Shown: positions 1 to 9,317 of the stretch, piece by piece
How the letters are laid out: each line of letters begins with the position of its first letter
How positions within the stretch are numbered: the first letter of the stretch is position 1
Assembly (NCBI RefSeq): GCF_000980885.2
Contig: NZ_LBDA02000007.1
Location: forward strand, 1-64,000
Reading direction: 5' to 3'
Length of the DNA stretch: 64,000 nt
Source of the DNA: Streptomyces malaysiense
Lineage (GTDB): Bacteria; Actinomycetota; Actinomycetes; Streptomycetales; Streptomycetaceae
Made by a program: the position numbers and the translations under genes
Notes under the pieces: generated by a model
Seen by the model: the letters and a program-made list of their open reading frames with translations, nothing else
The model's database searches: none
What the model was told of the DNA's origin: nothing

Positions 1-41
1 GCCGACGGGCCGCGAGTACCCGGGTGTGCCGGGCCGGCGGG

Positions 42-575
42 TCAGTAGCGGCCCTCGAACCAGGCTCGGACGGCGGCGCTGTGGAGGGGGAAGGCGAGGT
101 CCCCGGGGCGGCGCAGGAGGTGCCAGCCCCCGGTCTCGGCGGTGGGGGCGGACGGGGGGAGGACGTCGGCCGGGCGTGCGGGGAGGAGGCCGAAGAGGAG
201 CAGATGCCCGTCGGGGGAGCTCATGGCGTCGACCAGCCGGACGTCGCGGGCGGCGGCGTCGATGCCGGTCTCCTCCCTCAGCTCGCGGACGACGGCCTGC
301 TTCCAGTCCTCGCGGTCGTCCACGTAGCCGCCCGGCAGGGCCGTGCCGCCGCGGGCGGGGGCGACGGTACGGGTGATGACGACGAGGGCGGTGCCCTCGG
401 TGTCGCACACGGGCTGGAGCGCGATCGCCACGGGCAGCGGGTTGCGGTAGGCGACCGTGCCGCAGGACGGGCAGGTGCGCGGCCAGCCGGTGACGCCCTC
501 TCCATAGGGCACCCCGCAGGCGGAACAGTGTGATCCCGGGGCGGAGTTGGCAATGGGTCGCTGATTCTCGGACAC
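42..575 (-). CDS. Nudix hydrolase with N-terminal zinc ribbon
   Basis: A 177-aa protein that probably hydrolyses a nucleoside diphosphate linked to another moiety. The N-terminus has a zinc-ribbon pattern (C17-x2-C20 and C35-x2-C38). A full Nudix box follows: from G83, five residues, E89, seven residues, then R-E-L-R-E-E-T-G-I at about 97-105. Zinc ribbon plus Nudix is the layout of NudC-like NADH pyrophosphatases and related small proteins, but the length is short for NudC, so the substrate is unknown. The GTG at 575 was chosen because it starts just before the zinc ribbon; the longer open frame upstream reads through the neighbouring gene in antisense. It is transcribed divergently from the DUF35 gene. 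Family assignment is firm, substrate is not. Confidence 0.85.
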   Translation of the reverse strand: MSENQRPIANSAPGSHCSACGVPYGEGVTGWPRTCPSCGTVAYRNPLPVAIALQPVCDTEGTALVVITRTVAPARGGTALPGGYVDDREDWKQAVVRELREETGIDAAARDVRLVDAMSSPDGHLLLFGLLPARPADVLPPSAPTAETGGWHLLRRPGDLAFPLHSAAVRAWFEGRY

Positions 576-719
576 GCGCGGACTGTATCCGATCACGGGA
601 AGGACGTCTTCCGAAAGTGGTGTTGTCCGGTACGGGCGCGCTCTGCCCTTTTCCCGTCGGGCGTGGCAGACTTCTGACGCTCCGTCAGACAGGCCGGATC
701 CACTGCGTCGGGAGGGGCT

Positions 720-1169
720 TTGCCGCACACCAGGACACCCGTGATCACCGGCTGGTTCACCGGCGAGGGGGACGGATTCCGCCTCCTGGGCACCCGCTGC
801 TCGTCCTGCGCCTCGGTCTTCTTCCCGCGCGAGGACGTCCACTGCCGCAATCCGCACTGCGCGGGCGGCACCCTGGAGGAGACCCCGCTGTCCCGGACGG
901 GGCGCGTCTGGTCGTACACCGACGCCCGGTACCGCCCTCCGTCCCCCTTCGCGAGCGACGCGGAACTCCCCTGGGAACCGTACGCGTTGATCGCGGTCGA
1001 GCTGGCGGCCGAGCGGATCGTGGTACTGGGGCAGGCGGCCCCCGGGATCACCGTCGCCGATCTGGCGGTGGGGATGGAGGTGGAGGCCGTCGAGGGCGTG
1101 CTGCACGGCGGCGGCGAGGCGGAGAGCGCGACGACGTGGAACTGGCGGCCGACGGGGGCGGCGTCATGA
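720..1169 (+). CDS. DUF35 / OB-fold acyl-CoA-associated zinc-ribbon protein
   Basis: A 149-aa protein with a rubredoxin-like zinc ribbon (C27-x2-C30, then C42 and C47) followed by an OB-fold with the typical G-x-V-W-S-Y-T-D segment. DUF35 proteins act with thiolase or thiolase-like enzymes, where they are thought to bind acyl-CoA and stabilise the complex. The start is a TTG at 720 with a GGGAGGGG Shine-Dalgarno sequence just upstream. The stop overlaps the start of the thiolase gene in an ATGA, so the two are translationally coupled and very likely form one complex. The exact substrate cannot be read from the sequence. Confidence 0.85.
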   Translation: MPHTRTPVITGWFTGEGDGFRLLGTRCSSCASVFFPREDVHCRNPHCAGGTLEETPLSRTGRVWSYTDARYRPPSPFASDAELPWEPYALIAVELAAERIVVLGQAAPGITVADLAVGMEVEAVEGVLHGGGEAESATTWNWRPTGAAS

Positions 1170-2356
1170 CGGGGGACGTCGCCGTGCTCGGCGCGGGCAT
1201 GCACCCCTGGGGCAAGTGGGGGCGCGGCTTCGTGGAGTACGGCGCGGCGGCCGCCCGCGCGGCGCTCGCCGACGCCGGTGTCGACTGGCGGGACGTGGGC
1301 TCCGTCGTCGGCGCGGACACGGTACGGGGCGGCTACCCGGGATACGTGGCGGGGGCATCGTACGCCAGGGCGCTGGGCTGGCAGGGCGCGCGGGTCACCA
1401 GCGTGTACGCGGCCTGCGCGTCGGGGGCGCAGGCGATCGCGGCGGCGCGGGCGCAGATCCTCGCCGGACTCGCCGACGTGGTGCTCGTGGTGGGCGCGGA
1501 CGCGGCGCCCAAGGGCTTCTTCCGGCCCGCGGGCGGGGACCGGCCCGACGACCCCGACTGGCTGCGCTTTTGGCTGCTGGGCGCCACGAACCCGGCCTAC
1601 TTCGGGCTGTACGCGCGCCGGCGGATGGCGGTGCACGGTGACACACCGGAGGATTTCGCGCTGGTCAAGGTGAAGAACGCCGCCATGGGAGCGCTGAATC
1701 CGTACGCCCGTTACCGCAGGCGGGTCACCGCCGAGGAGGTCGCCGCCTCCGCGGTGGTCGCCGATCCGCTGCGGCTGCTGGACATCTGCGCCACCTCCGA
1801 CGGCGGTGCCGCCCTGGTGCTGTCCTCCATGGAGTTCGCGCGCCGGCACGGCGCCGCGCGGCCGGTGCGGATCCGCGCGGTCTCCACGGTGACGCCGCGA
1901 TTCCCGAACCCGGTGCTCGACCTGCCGGACATCGCCACCGATCCGGCGGTCGCGGTGGAGCCCCCGGAGGAGACCTTCCGCGCCTCCATCGCCCGCGCCG
2001 CCTACGAGGAGGCCGGCCTCGGCCCCGGGGACCTGGACCTGGCGGAGGTGTACGACCTCTCCACCGCGCTGGAGCTGCAGTGGTACGAGGATCTGGGGCT
2101 GTGCGGCGCGGGCGAGGCGGCGAAGCTGCTGCGGGAGGGCACGACGGCACCGGGCGGCCGGACACCCGTCAACGCCAGCGGCGGGCTCGCCTCCTTCGGT
2201 GAGGCCGTCCCCGCCCAGGCCGTCGCCCAGGTATGCGAGCTGACCTGGCAGTTGCGGGGCGCGGCGGGCGAGCGGCAGATCGAGGGCGCCCGGGTGGGCA
2301 TCACCGCCAACCAGGGCCTCTTCGGGCACGGTTCGTCCGTGGTGGCGGTGCGGTGA
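1166..2356 (+). CDS. Thiolase-family protein (SCPx/lipid-transfer type)
   Basis: A 396-aa thiolase-fold protein of the non-decarboxylating SCP-x type. The nucleophilic cysteine is at about residue 84 in the context V-Y-A-A-C-A-S-G. The C-terminus ends with a glycine-rich G-L-F-G-H-G-S-S segment, and N-A-S-G-G lies near the second catalytic region. Proteins of this class pair with a DUF35 subunit and act in side-chain degradation of sterols or other bulky acyl-CoAs, often as retro-aldolases. The ATG at 1166 overlaps the stop of the DUF35 gene. No other beta-oxidation gene lies next to the pair, so the substrate is open. Confidence 0.85.
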   Translation: MTGDVAVLGAGMHPWGKWGRGFVEYGAAAARAALADAGVDWRDVGSVVGADTVRGGYPGYVAGASYARALGWQGARVTSVYAACASGAQAIAAARAQILAGLADVVLVVGADAAPKGFFRPAGGDRPDDPDWLRFWLLGATNPAYFGLYARRRMAVHGDTPEDFALVKVKNAAMGALNPYARYRRRVTAEEVAASAVVADPLRLLDICATSDGGAALVLSSMEFARRHGAARPVRIRAVSTVTPRFPNPVLDLPDIATDPAVAVEPPEETFRASIARAAYEEAGLGPGDLDLAEVYDLSTALELQWYEDLGLCGAGEAAKLLREGTTAPGGRTPVNASGGLASFGEAVPAQAVAQVCELTWQLRGAAGERQIEGARVGITANQGLFGHGSSVVAVR

Positions 2357-2474
2357 GGGGCAGGACGCGCCGGCGGCCGACGCGCCTGCCCACGCTCTGT
2401 GATCGACCAGGAATCCTGTGTGAACGTCTCATGAACTGACCCTGGGCGTCCACGCGCGGCGCCATCATGCTCCC

Positions 2475-4130
2475 GTGCACTCCTGGACGGACACTCTCCG
2501 CTTCGCCTTCCAGCCGCTGGTGAACCTGAGGACGGGCGCGGTCGCCGCGCTGGAGGCATTCGCCCGCCCGGAGACCGGCGACATCCTGGCCGAGGCCCGC
2601 CGTGACCCGGTGCTGGACCGCGCCCTGGCCGTGTCGGCGCTGCGCGCGGCCATGCGCAAGGAGCGGCTGCTGCCGCTGCACGTGAACGTGTTCGCGGCCA
2701 CGCTCGCCGACCTGGGCGGCCTCACCCCGTTGCACGACGCGGTGCGGGCGGCGGACCGGGGGCCCTGGGAGGTGACGCTGGACGTCGTGCCGCCGTACAC
2801 GCATGTGCCGCACCGGGCGTTGCTGGAGGCGGTGGCCGCGCTGCGGGAGCAGGGGTTCCGGATCAGCGCGGACGGGGTCGGGGACGGCGATGTGCCGCTG
2901 CGGCTGCTCACCGACCTCTCCCCCGACCTGGTCAAGCTGGACGCCTCCTTGCTGGCCCGGCCGGCCGCCGTACGGGCCATGCGCACACTGTGCGAGGGGC
3001 TGGACGCCCTGGTCGCCGTCGAGGGGGTGGAGACCGAGGGGCAGTACGCGGCGGCGGTCTCGGCGGGGGCGCAGCTGGCGCAGGGCGAGCTGTTCGCGCC
3101 GCCGGCCCGGCTCCCCGCGGCGGACGTCTATGTGCCGCCCTCCGCCCCCGCCGCGCCCCCCGTGCCCAGGGCCGGGCCGCCGGTGCGCGAGTTCGTGCGC
3201 CCGGCCGCCGTGCTGCCGGTGACGGCGTCGGCCGGGCAGGTGCGGGCCCTGCTCACCGGCTCGCCGGACGTCTCCGGGGTGCTGCTGGTGGACCAGGCGG
3301 GCAGACCCGTGCGGTCGGTGCACCGCTCGCGCTTCCTGCTGTCGATGTCCGGCCGCTACGGCCACGCCCTGTACGCCGACCGTCCCGCCGCACGGCTCGG
3401 GGACGCGCCGCGCACCGTCGGGGCGGACGCCACCGGCTGGGAGGTGCTGGACGTGGTGGCGATCGGCGGCCGGGACCGGACCAGCGACGATGTGGCGGTG
3501 CTGGACGGGCACGGGCGGTGCGTGGGCGTCGTAAGGCTCGCCGACCTGGTGCGGGCACTGGCCGAGAGCCGGGTGGAGGAGGCGGCCGGGCTCAATCCGC
3601 TGACCCGGCTGCCGGGTTCGGACGCGATCACCGGCGAGGTGGACCGGCGGATCGCGGACGGGCGGCCGTTCGCGCTGAGCTGGCTGGACATCGACCACTT
3701 CAAGAAGGTGAACGACGGCGCCGGTTTCGCCGCGGGCGACGAGCTGATCCGCTCGGTGGGACGGGCGCTGACCGGGGCGGTCGCCGGGCAGGCGCGGGTG
3801 GGGCACATCGGCGGGGACGACTTCCTGGTGCTGGCCGACGAGGAGACGCTCGGCGCGCTGGTCGCGGCGGTGCTGGACGCACCCTGGTCGGCGGGCGGGT
3901 GGCCGGTCACGCTCTCGCTGGCGACCGTGGTGTGCGGGCCGGGCAGCGTGCACGACCACCGCCAGGCCGCCGCCCGGCTGGCGCCGCTGAAACAGGCGGC
4001 CAAGGCGCTCGACGGGGCGAGCTGGGTGCTCGGCCGCGCGGGCCTGGCCGGTCATGAGGTGCGGCGGGGCGGCGGGGCGGACGCGTCGGCGCGGGCCGGC
4101 CGGGCGGCGGCCGTCGAGCGCCCGCGGTGA
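2475..4130 (+). CDS. EAL-GGDEF cyclic-di-GMP signalling protein with central CBS-like region
   Basis: A 551-aa soluble protein with domains in inverted order. An EAL-like domain (about 5-225) has E-A-F-A-R (27-31) in place of E-A-L-x-R, a V-K-L-D segment and V-E-G-V-E-T. A middle region (about 235-365) looks like a CBS pair. A C-terminal GGDEF domain (about 375-530) has D-I-D-H-F-K-K-V-N-D and the signature G-G-D-D-F at 446-450. The GGDEF signature is near canonical, so cyclase activity is plausible. The EAL motifs are partly degenerate, so phosphodiesterase activity is doubtful. No membrane segment or PAS domain is seen. The start is a GTG at 2475. The gene stands alone, convergent with the conservon. 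Confidence 0.85.
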   Translation: MHSWTDTLRFAFQPLVNLRTGAVAALEAFARPETGDILAEARRDPVLDRALAVSALRAAMRKERLLPLHVNVFAATLADLGGLTPLHDAVRAADRGPWEVTLDVVPPYTHVPHRALLEAVAALREQGFRISADGVGDGDVPLRLLTDLSPDLVKLDASLLARPAAVRAMRTLCEGLDALVAVEGVETEGQYAAAVSAGAQLAQGELFAPPARLPAADVYVPPSAPAAPPVPRAGPPVREFVRPAAVLPVTASAGQVRALLTGSPDVSGVLLVDQAGRPVRSVHRSRFLLSMSGRYGHALYADRPAARLGDAPRTVGADATGWEVLDVVAIGGRDRTSDDVAVLDGHGRCVGVVRLADLVRALAESRVEEAAGLNPLTRLPGSDAITGEVDRRIADGRPFALSWLDIDHFKKVNDGAGFAAGDELIRSVGRALTGAVAGQARVGHIGGDDFLVLADEETLGALVAAVLDAPWSAGGWPVTLSLATVVCGPGSVHDHRQAAARLAPLKQAAKALDGASWVLGRAGLAGHEVRRGGGADASARAGRAAAVERPR

Positions 4131-4171
4131 GCGGCGCCCGCGCGGTCGGCCGGCCCGGACCGCCCCGTGCC

Positions 4172-4777
4172 TCAGCCGCCGACCGGCTGGCGGTGCTCCG
4201 CCGTGTACCGCATGGCGTGCTGGATGAGGCCGATGAGCACGTCCCTGGCCGAGTCCCGGTCGCGGGCGTCGCACAGCACCACGGGCACCCCGGCGTCCAG
4301 GTCGAGCGCCCGGCGGACCGACTCGGAGGGGTAACGGGCGGCGCCGTCGAAGCAGTTGACGGCGACCAGGAAGGGGATGGCGCGCCGCTCGAAGTAGTCG
4401 ACGGCGGCGAAGCAGTCCTCCAGGCGACGGGTGTCGGCGAGCACGACGGCGCCGAGCGCGCCCTCGGACAGTTCGTCCCACATGAACCAGAACCGCTGCT
4501 GTCCCGGCGTGCCGAACAAGTACAGCACCAGGTCGTCGCGCAGGGTGATCCGGCCGAAGTCCATGGCCACGGTGGTGGTGTCCTTGGCCTCCACCCCGCT
4601 GGTGTCGTCGACCGGGCGCCCGGCCTCGGTGAGCCGCTCCTCGGTGCGCAGCGGCCGGATCTCGCTGATCGCGCCGACCAGGGTGGTCTTGCCCACGCCG
4701 AAGCCGCCCGCCACCAGGATCTTGAGCGTGACGGGCTCGACCGGGAAATTGCCGTGCTCAGGACGCCCGAGGGCCAT
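4172..4777 (-). CDS. cvnD: Conservon small GTPase-like ATP/GTP-binding protein CvnD
   Basis: A 201-aa P-loop protein of the CvnD family, bacterial relatives of Ras-like GTPases. Walker A is G-G-F-G-V-G-K-T-T at about 24-32, the D-x-x-G equivalent is F-G-T-P-G-Q-Q-R, and V-N-C-F-D replaces the N-K-x-D specificity motif. In S. coelicolor, CvnA-D form membrane-associated complexes likened to eukaryotic G-protein receptor systems. The ATG at 4777 lies inside the 3' end of the oxoprolinase gene (20-bp overlap), so it is translated from the same message as cvnA-C and the oxoprolinase. It is the last gene of the operon. Confidence 0.92.
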   Translation of the reverse strand: MALGRPEHGNFPVEPVTLKILVAGGFGVGKTTLVGAISEIRPLRTEERLTEAGRPVDDTSGVEAKDTTTVAMDFGRITLRDDLVLYLFGTPGQQRFWFMWDELSEGALGAVVLADTRRLEDCFAAVDYFERRAIPFLVAVNCFDGAARYPSESVRRALDLDAGVPVVLCDARDRDSARDVLIGLIQHAMRYTAEHRQPVGG

Positions 4778-7700
4778 CGTTCACTTCTCCTGCTTGCTGG
4801 GGTTCGGGCGACGGCCGGCCGTAGCCGCCGCCACCAGGGGTTTCGATGACGAGTACGTCGCCGGGGCCGACGTCGGCGCAGCCGCTGCCGCCGAGATCGG
4901 TGACCGTGCCGTCGGCCCGTTCGACACGGTTGGCGCCGAGCGCCCCGGGGGCGCCGCCCGCCATGCCGTACGGCGGTACGCGGCGGTGCTGGGAGAGGGT
5001 GGAGACGGTCATGGGCTCCAGGAACCGGATGCGGCGCACCGCGCCGTCGCCGCCGTGCCAGGTGCCGGCGCCGCCGCTGCCGTGCCGGACGGCGAACTCC
5101 TCCAGGCGGACGGGCAGCCGCCACTCCAGGATCTCGGGGTCGGTGAGCCGGGAGTTGGTCATGTGGGTCTGCACGACGTCGGCGCCGGGGAAGCCGTCGC
5201 CCGCGCCGGATCCGGAGGCGACGGTCTCGTAGTACTGGTGGCGTTCGTTGCCGAAGGTGACGTTGTTCATCGTGCCGGAGCCCTCGGCCTGGACGCCGAG
5301 CGCCGCGTACAGGGCGCCGGTGACGGCCTGGGAGGTCTCCACGTTGCCCGCGACGACGGCGGCCGGGGGCTCGGGGGCCAGCAGGGAGCCGGGCGGTACG
5401 ACGATGTCCAGGGGGCGCAGGCAGCCGTCGTTGAGCGGGATGTCGTCGGCGACCAGGGTGCGGAAGACGTACAGGACCGCCGCGTTGACGACGGCGAAGG
5501 GGGCGTTGAAGTTGGTGGGGAGCTGCGCGGAGGTGCCGGTGAAGTCGATGGTGGCGCGGCGCTCGGCCCTCTCGACGCGGACCCGGACGCGGATGACGGC
5601 GCCCGCGTCGGTCTCGTAGGCGTACTCGCCGTCGTCCAGGGCGTCGATGACGCGGCGGACCGCCTCCTCGGCGTTGTCCTGGACGTGCCGCATATAGGCC
5701 TGTACGACGTCGAGCCCGAACTCGCCGATCATGCGGCGGACCTCGTCGACGCCCTTCTGGTTGGCGGCGATCTGGGCGCGCAGGTCGGCGAGGTTGGTGC
5801 GGGGGTTGCGGGAGGGGTGGGGGGCCTCGGTGAGCAGGCGCCGGGTCTCCTCCTCGCGGAAGCGGCCGCCCTCGGTGAGCAGCCAGTTGTCGAAGAGGAC
5901 GCCCTCCTCCCCGATGGTGCGGCTGTGGGCGGGCATGGAACCGGGGGCGATGCCCCCGATCTCGGCGTGGTGGCCCCGGGAGGCGACGTGGAAGAGGATC
6001 CGGGGCCGGCTCCCCGGGTCCGGGGCACCGGTGTCGAACACCGGGGTGATCACGGTGACGTCGGGCAGATGGGTGCCGCCGTGGTACGGATCGTTGACCG
6101 CGTAGGTGTCGCCCGGCCGCATCGAGGCGCCCCGGCGGCGGATGACCTCCTTGACGCTGGTACCCATGGAGCCCAGGTGGACGGGGATGTGGGGGGCGTT
6201 GGCCACCAGGTTGCCGTCCGGGTCGAACAGGGCGCAGGAGAAGTCGAGGCGTTCCTTGATGTTGACGGACTGGGCGGTGGACTCCAGCCGCGCGCCCATC
6301 TGTTCGGCGATCGACATGAAGAGGTTGTTGAAGACCTCAAGGAGAACCGGGTCGGTCTCCGTGCCCAGGCGGGAACCCCCGGTGACCGCGGCGTGTTCCA
6401 TGAGCAGGTGCCCGTCGCCGGTGGCCGCGGCCCGCCAGCCCTCGTCCACGACGGTCGTCGCACCGGCCTCGGTGATGATCGCCGGGCCGGTGACGGTCTC
6501 GCCGGGCGGAAGGGCCTCGCGGCGGTGCAGGGGGACCTCGCGCCAGGAACCGCCGGTGTGCAGGCGGACGGTCTCGGGCGCGGCGGGCCGTCCCTCGTAC
6601 GGGGCGAGGGCGCTCAGATCGGGGGGCGCGGTGACGCCGGTGGCCTCGACGGAGAGGGCCTCCACGACGATCGGGCGGTCGAGGGTGAAGGAGTAGGTGG
6701 CGCGATGGCGCTCCTCGAACGCGTCGCGCATGCTGTCCGGTCCGGCCAGTTCGACGGTGAGGGCGGTGTCGGTGCCGTCGTAGCGGAGCTGGGCCCGGTG
6801 GGTGACCCGGATACGGTCCTTGGGGACGTCCTCGGCGACGAGTTCGGCGCGGGCCGCGGCCTCCAGGCCGGCGGCGGCCGCGCGGACGCCGGGCATGGCG
6901 GCCTGCTCCAGGGGGGCCTCGACGGACTGTTCGCGCATGGCGGTGGTGTCGGCGAGGCCGATGCCGAGCGCCGAGAGGACCCCGGCCATGGGGGGTACGA
7001 GGACGGTGCGGATGCCGAGCGACTCGGCGACCCGGCACGCGTGCTGGCCGCCCGCGCCGCCGAAGGTGGTCAGCGCGTAGCGGGTGACGTCGTGACCCTT
7101 CTGGACGGAGATCCGCTTGATCGCGTTGGCGATGTTCGCGACGGCGATGTCCAGATAGCCCTCGGCCACCTGTTCGGGGGTGCGGTCGTCGCCGGTGGCC
7201 CGGTGGATCTCGTGGGCGAGGCCGGTGAACCGGTCGCGGACGAGCGCGGCGTCCAGCCGCTGGTCGCCGCCGGGCCCGAACACGGCCGGGAAGTGGGCGG
7301 GCTGGATCCGTCCGAGCATCACATTGGCGTCGGTGACGGTGAGCGGGCCGCCGGCCCGGTAGCAGGCGGGGCCGGGGGTGGCGCCGGCCGAGTCGGGGCC
7401 GACGCGGTAGCGGGAGCCGTCGAAGCGGAGCACGGAGCCGCCGCCCGCGGCCACGGTGTGGATGTCGAGCATCGGGGCGCGCAGCCGCACGCCCGCGACC
7501 TGGGTGTCGAAGACCCTCTCGTAGGCGCCGGCGAAGTGCGAGACGTCGGTGGAGGTGCCGCCCATGTCGAAACCGATGACCCGGTCGAAGCCCGCGCGCT
7601 GGGACATCCGGGCCATGCCGACGATGCCGCCGGCCGGTCCGGACAGGACGGCGTCCTTGCCGCGGAACTGTCCCGCCTCGGTGAGCCCGCCGTTGGACTG

Positions 7701-8453
7701 CATGAACATCAGCCGCACACCGCGCAGTTCGTCGGCCACCTGGCGGACGTAGCGGTGCAGCACCGGTGAGAGGTAGGCGTCGGCCACGGCGGTGTCGCCG
7801 CGCGGGACCAGCTTCATCAGCGGGCTGACCTCGCTGGACAGGGAGATCTGGGGGAAGCCGGTGCGGGTGGCGAGTTCGCCGATGGCGCGTTCGTGGGCGG
7901 GGTGGAGATGGCTGTGCAGACAGACCACGGCGACGGCGCGGATCCCGTCGTCGTACGCCTCCTGGAGGGCGGGCGCGAGCGCCTCCAGGTCGGGGGCGCG
8001 CAGCACGGTGCCGTCGGCGGCGATGCGTTCGTCGGCCTCGATCACCCGGGCGTAGAGCGGTTCGGGCAGGTCGATACGGCGGTCGAAGATGCGCGGCCGG
8101 TTCTGGTAGGCGATGCGCAGGGCGTCGCGGAAGCCGCGGGTGACGACCAGGAGGGTGGGTTCGCCGGTGCGCTCCAGGAGCGCGTTGGTGGCGACGGTGG
8201 TGCCCATGCGGACGGCCTCGACGGGCTCCGGGGAGTCGCCGAGGAGGGCGCGGATGCCGGTGACGGCGGCGTCGGGGGCGGGGCGGTGGTCGTGGCCCCG
8301 GACACCGGTGCCGGGGTCCGGGCCGGCCCCGGGGTGGGGGCGGGCCGGGTTGCCGGAGAGCACCTTGCGCGTGAGCAGGCGGCCGTCCGGGCGACGCGCG
8401 ACGATATCGGTGAAGGTGCCGCCTCGGTCGACCCAGAACTGCCAGCCTGTCAC
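4758..8453 (-). CDS. 5-oxoprolinase / hydantoinase A-B fusion protein inside the conservon
   Basis: A 1231-aa single-chain enzyme of the ATP-dependent oxoprolinase/hydantoinase family. The HyuA half opens with the [10 protein letters not shown] signature (9-18) and later has F-D-M-G-G-T-S-T-D. The HyuB half starts near residue 700 and contains the [11 protein letters not shown] and [10 protein letters not shown] segments. The family cleaves 5-oxoproline or hydantoins with ATP. The length matches eukaryotic-type OPLAH and full HyuAB fusions, so it looks intact. The start is a GTG at 8453, 24 nt after cvnC, and the end overlaps cvnD by 20 bp, so it is a true operon member. Its position inside a signalling conservon is unusual. 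Confidence 0.9.
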   Translation of the reverse strand: MTGWQFWVDRGGTFTDIVARRPDGRLLTRKVLSGNPARPHPGAGPDPGTGVRGHDHRPAPDAAVTGIRALLGDSPEPVEAVRMGTTVATNALLERTGEPTLLVVTRGFRDALRIAYQNRPRIFDRRIDLPEPLYARVIEADERIAADGTVLRAPDLEALAPALQEAYDDGIRAVAVVCLHSHLHPAHERAIGELATRTGFPQISLSSEVSPLMKLVPRGDTAVADAYLSPVLHRYVRQVADELRGVRLMFMQSNGGLTEAGQFRGKDAVLSGPAGGIVGMARMSQRAGFDRVIGFDMGGTSTDVSHFAGAYERVFDTQVAGVRLRAPMLDIHTVAAGGGSVLRFDGSRYRVGPDSAGATPGPACYRAGGPLTVTDANVMLGRIQPAHFPAVFGPGGDQRLDAALVRDRFTGLAHEIHRATGDDRTPEQVAEGYLDIAVANIANAIKRISVQKGHDVTRYALTTFGGAGGQHACRVAESLGIRTVLVPPMAGVLSALGIGLADTTAMREQSVEAPLEQAAMPGVRAAAAGLEAAARAELVAEDVPKDRIRVTHRAQLRYDGTDTALTVELAGPDSMRDAFEERHRATYSFTLDRPIVVEALSVEATGVTAPPDLSALAPYEGRPAAPETVRLHTGGSWREVPLHRREALPPGETVTGPAIITEAGATTVVDEGWRAAATGDGHLLMEHAAVTGGSRLGTETDPVLLEVFNNLFMSIAEQMGARLESTAQSVNIKERLDFSCALFDPDGNLVANAPHIPVHLGSMGTSVKEVIRRRGASMRPGDTYAVNDPYHGGTHLPDVTVITPVFDTGAPDPGSRPRILFHVASRGHHAEIGGIAPGSMPAHSRTIGEEGVLFDNWLLTEGGRFREEETRRLLTEAPHPSRNPRTNLADLRAQIAANQKGVDEVRRMIGEFGLDVVQAYMRHVQDNAEEAVRRVIDALDDGEYAYETDAGAVIRVRVRVERAERRATIDFTGTSAQLPTNFNAPFAVVNAAVLYVFRTLVADDIPLNDGCLRPLDIVVPPGSLLAPEPPAAVVAGNVETSQAVTGALYAALGVQAEGSGTMNNVTFGNERHQYYETVASGSGAGDGFPGADVVQTHMTNSRLTDPEILEWRLPVRLEEFAVRHGSGGAGTWHGGDGAVRRIRFLEPMTVSTLSQHRRVPPYGMAGGAPGALGANRVERADGTVTDLGGSGCADVGPGDVLVIETPGGGGYGRPSPEPQQAGEVNDGPRAS

Positions 8454-8477
8454 GTCAGTACTCCGCTTCCGCGCCGG

Positions 8478-8873
8478 TCACAGTGCCCGCAGGCCGTTGA
8501 TCACGTCGCGCAGAATACTCTCGTCCGGCAGCTCGGCCGGGGGCACCGGCCGGGTGACATGGACGAGTTCCGCGTGCACGAGGTCGCCGACGAGGACCCG
8601 GACGACGCCGATGGGCAGGTCGAGTTCCGCGGCCAGCTCGGCGACCGACTGTGGGGTGCCGCGGCACAGGCCCACGATGTCCACGTGCTCGGGGGAGAGC
8701 GTCGGATCCGTCTCCGGGTCCCCGGCGGCGGGCTCCGTGACGACCACCGCGATCAGATCGAGGCGGTGCTGGGCCGTACTGGTGGTACGGCCGCGCGTCA
8801 TGGCGTAGGGGCGGACGACCGGTCCGGCGTCGTCGTCGAACCAGTGGCTGCTCACCTGACCGTCTTCGCTCAT
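8478..8873 (-). CDS. cvnC: Conservon DUF742 protein CvnC
   Basis: A 131-aa DUF742 protein. The central part (about 65-115) is a winged-helix-like segment with S-V-A-E-L-A-A-E-L-D-L-P-I-G-V-V-R-V-L, and R-P-Y-A-M-T-x-G-R-T lies near residues 21-30 as is usual for CvnC. The family is cytosolic and is thought to bridge the roadblock protein and the GTPase. The ATG at 8873 lies 9 bp after the end of cvnB. The gene is followed by the oxoprolinase rather than directly by cvnD. Confidence 0.92.
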   Translation of the reverse strand: MSEDGQVSSHWFDDDAGPVVRPYAMTRGRTTSTAQHRLDLIAVVVTEPAAGDPETDPTLSPEHVDIVGLCRGTPQSVAELAAELDLPIGVVRVLVGDLVHAELVHVTRPVPPAELPDESILRDVINGLRAL

Positions 8874-8882
8874 GCCATCCCA

Positions 8883-9317
8883 CTACCCGCCCGTGGGCAG
8901 GCCCGTGCGGGGGGCGGCGCCCAGGTGCACGCCGACCCTCTTGACCAGCAGCGTCATCTCGTAGGCGACCTGGCCGACGTCGGAGTCGGCGTCGGACAGG
9001 ACGGCCAGGCAGCTGCCGTCGCCCGCGGCGGTGACGAACAGGAAGGCGTCGTCCAGTTCGACGACGGTCTGGCGGACGCCACCCGCGTCGAAGTGGCGGC
9101 CCACGCCCTTGGCGAGGCTGTGGAAGCCGGACGCCACGGCGGCCAGGTGCTCGCCGTCCTCCCTGGTCAGGTCCTTGGACACGCCGGTGGGCAGTCCGTC
9201 GCCGGAGAGAATGACGGCCTTGCGGATGCTCGCGACGCGGTCGACCAGGTCGTCCAGGAGCCAGTTCAGCTCTCCGTCGCCCGTCGCCGTGTGGTCGGTC
9301 GCCTTCGGTGCGGTCAT
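8883..9317 (-). CDS. cvnB: Conservon roadblock/LC7 protein CvnB
   Basis: A 144-aa roadblock/LC7 domain protein starting L-N-W-L-L-D-D-L-V, typical of CvnB. This fold regulates small GTPases of the MglA/CvnD type. Its start overlaps the cvnA stop in an ATGA (9314-9317), so it is translationally coupled to the sensor. Family and operon context make the call secure. Confidence 0.93.
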   Translation of the reverse strand: MTAPKATDHTATGDGELNWLLDDLVDRVASIRKAVILSGDGLPTGVSKDLTREDGEHLAAVASGFHSLAKGVGRHFDAGGVRQTVVELDDAFLFVTAAGDGSCLAVLSDADSDVGQVAYEMTLLVKRVGVHLGAAPRTGLPTGG

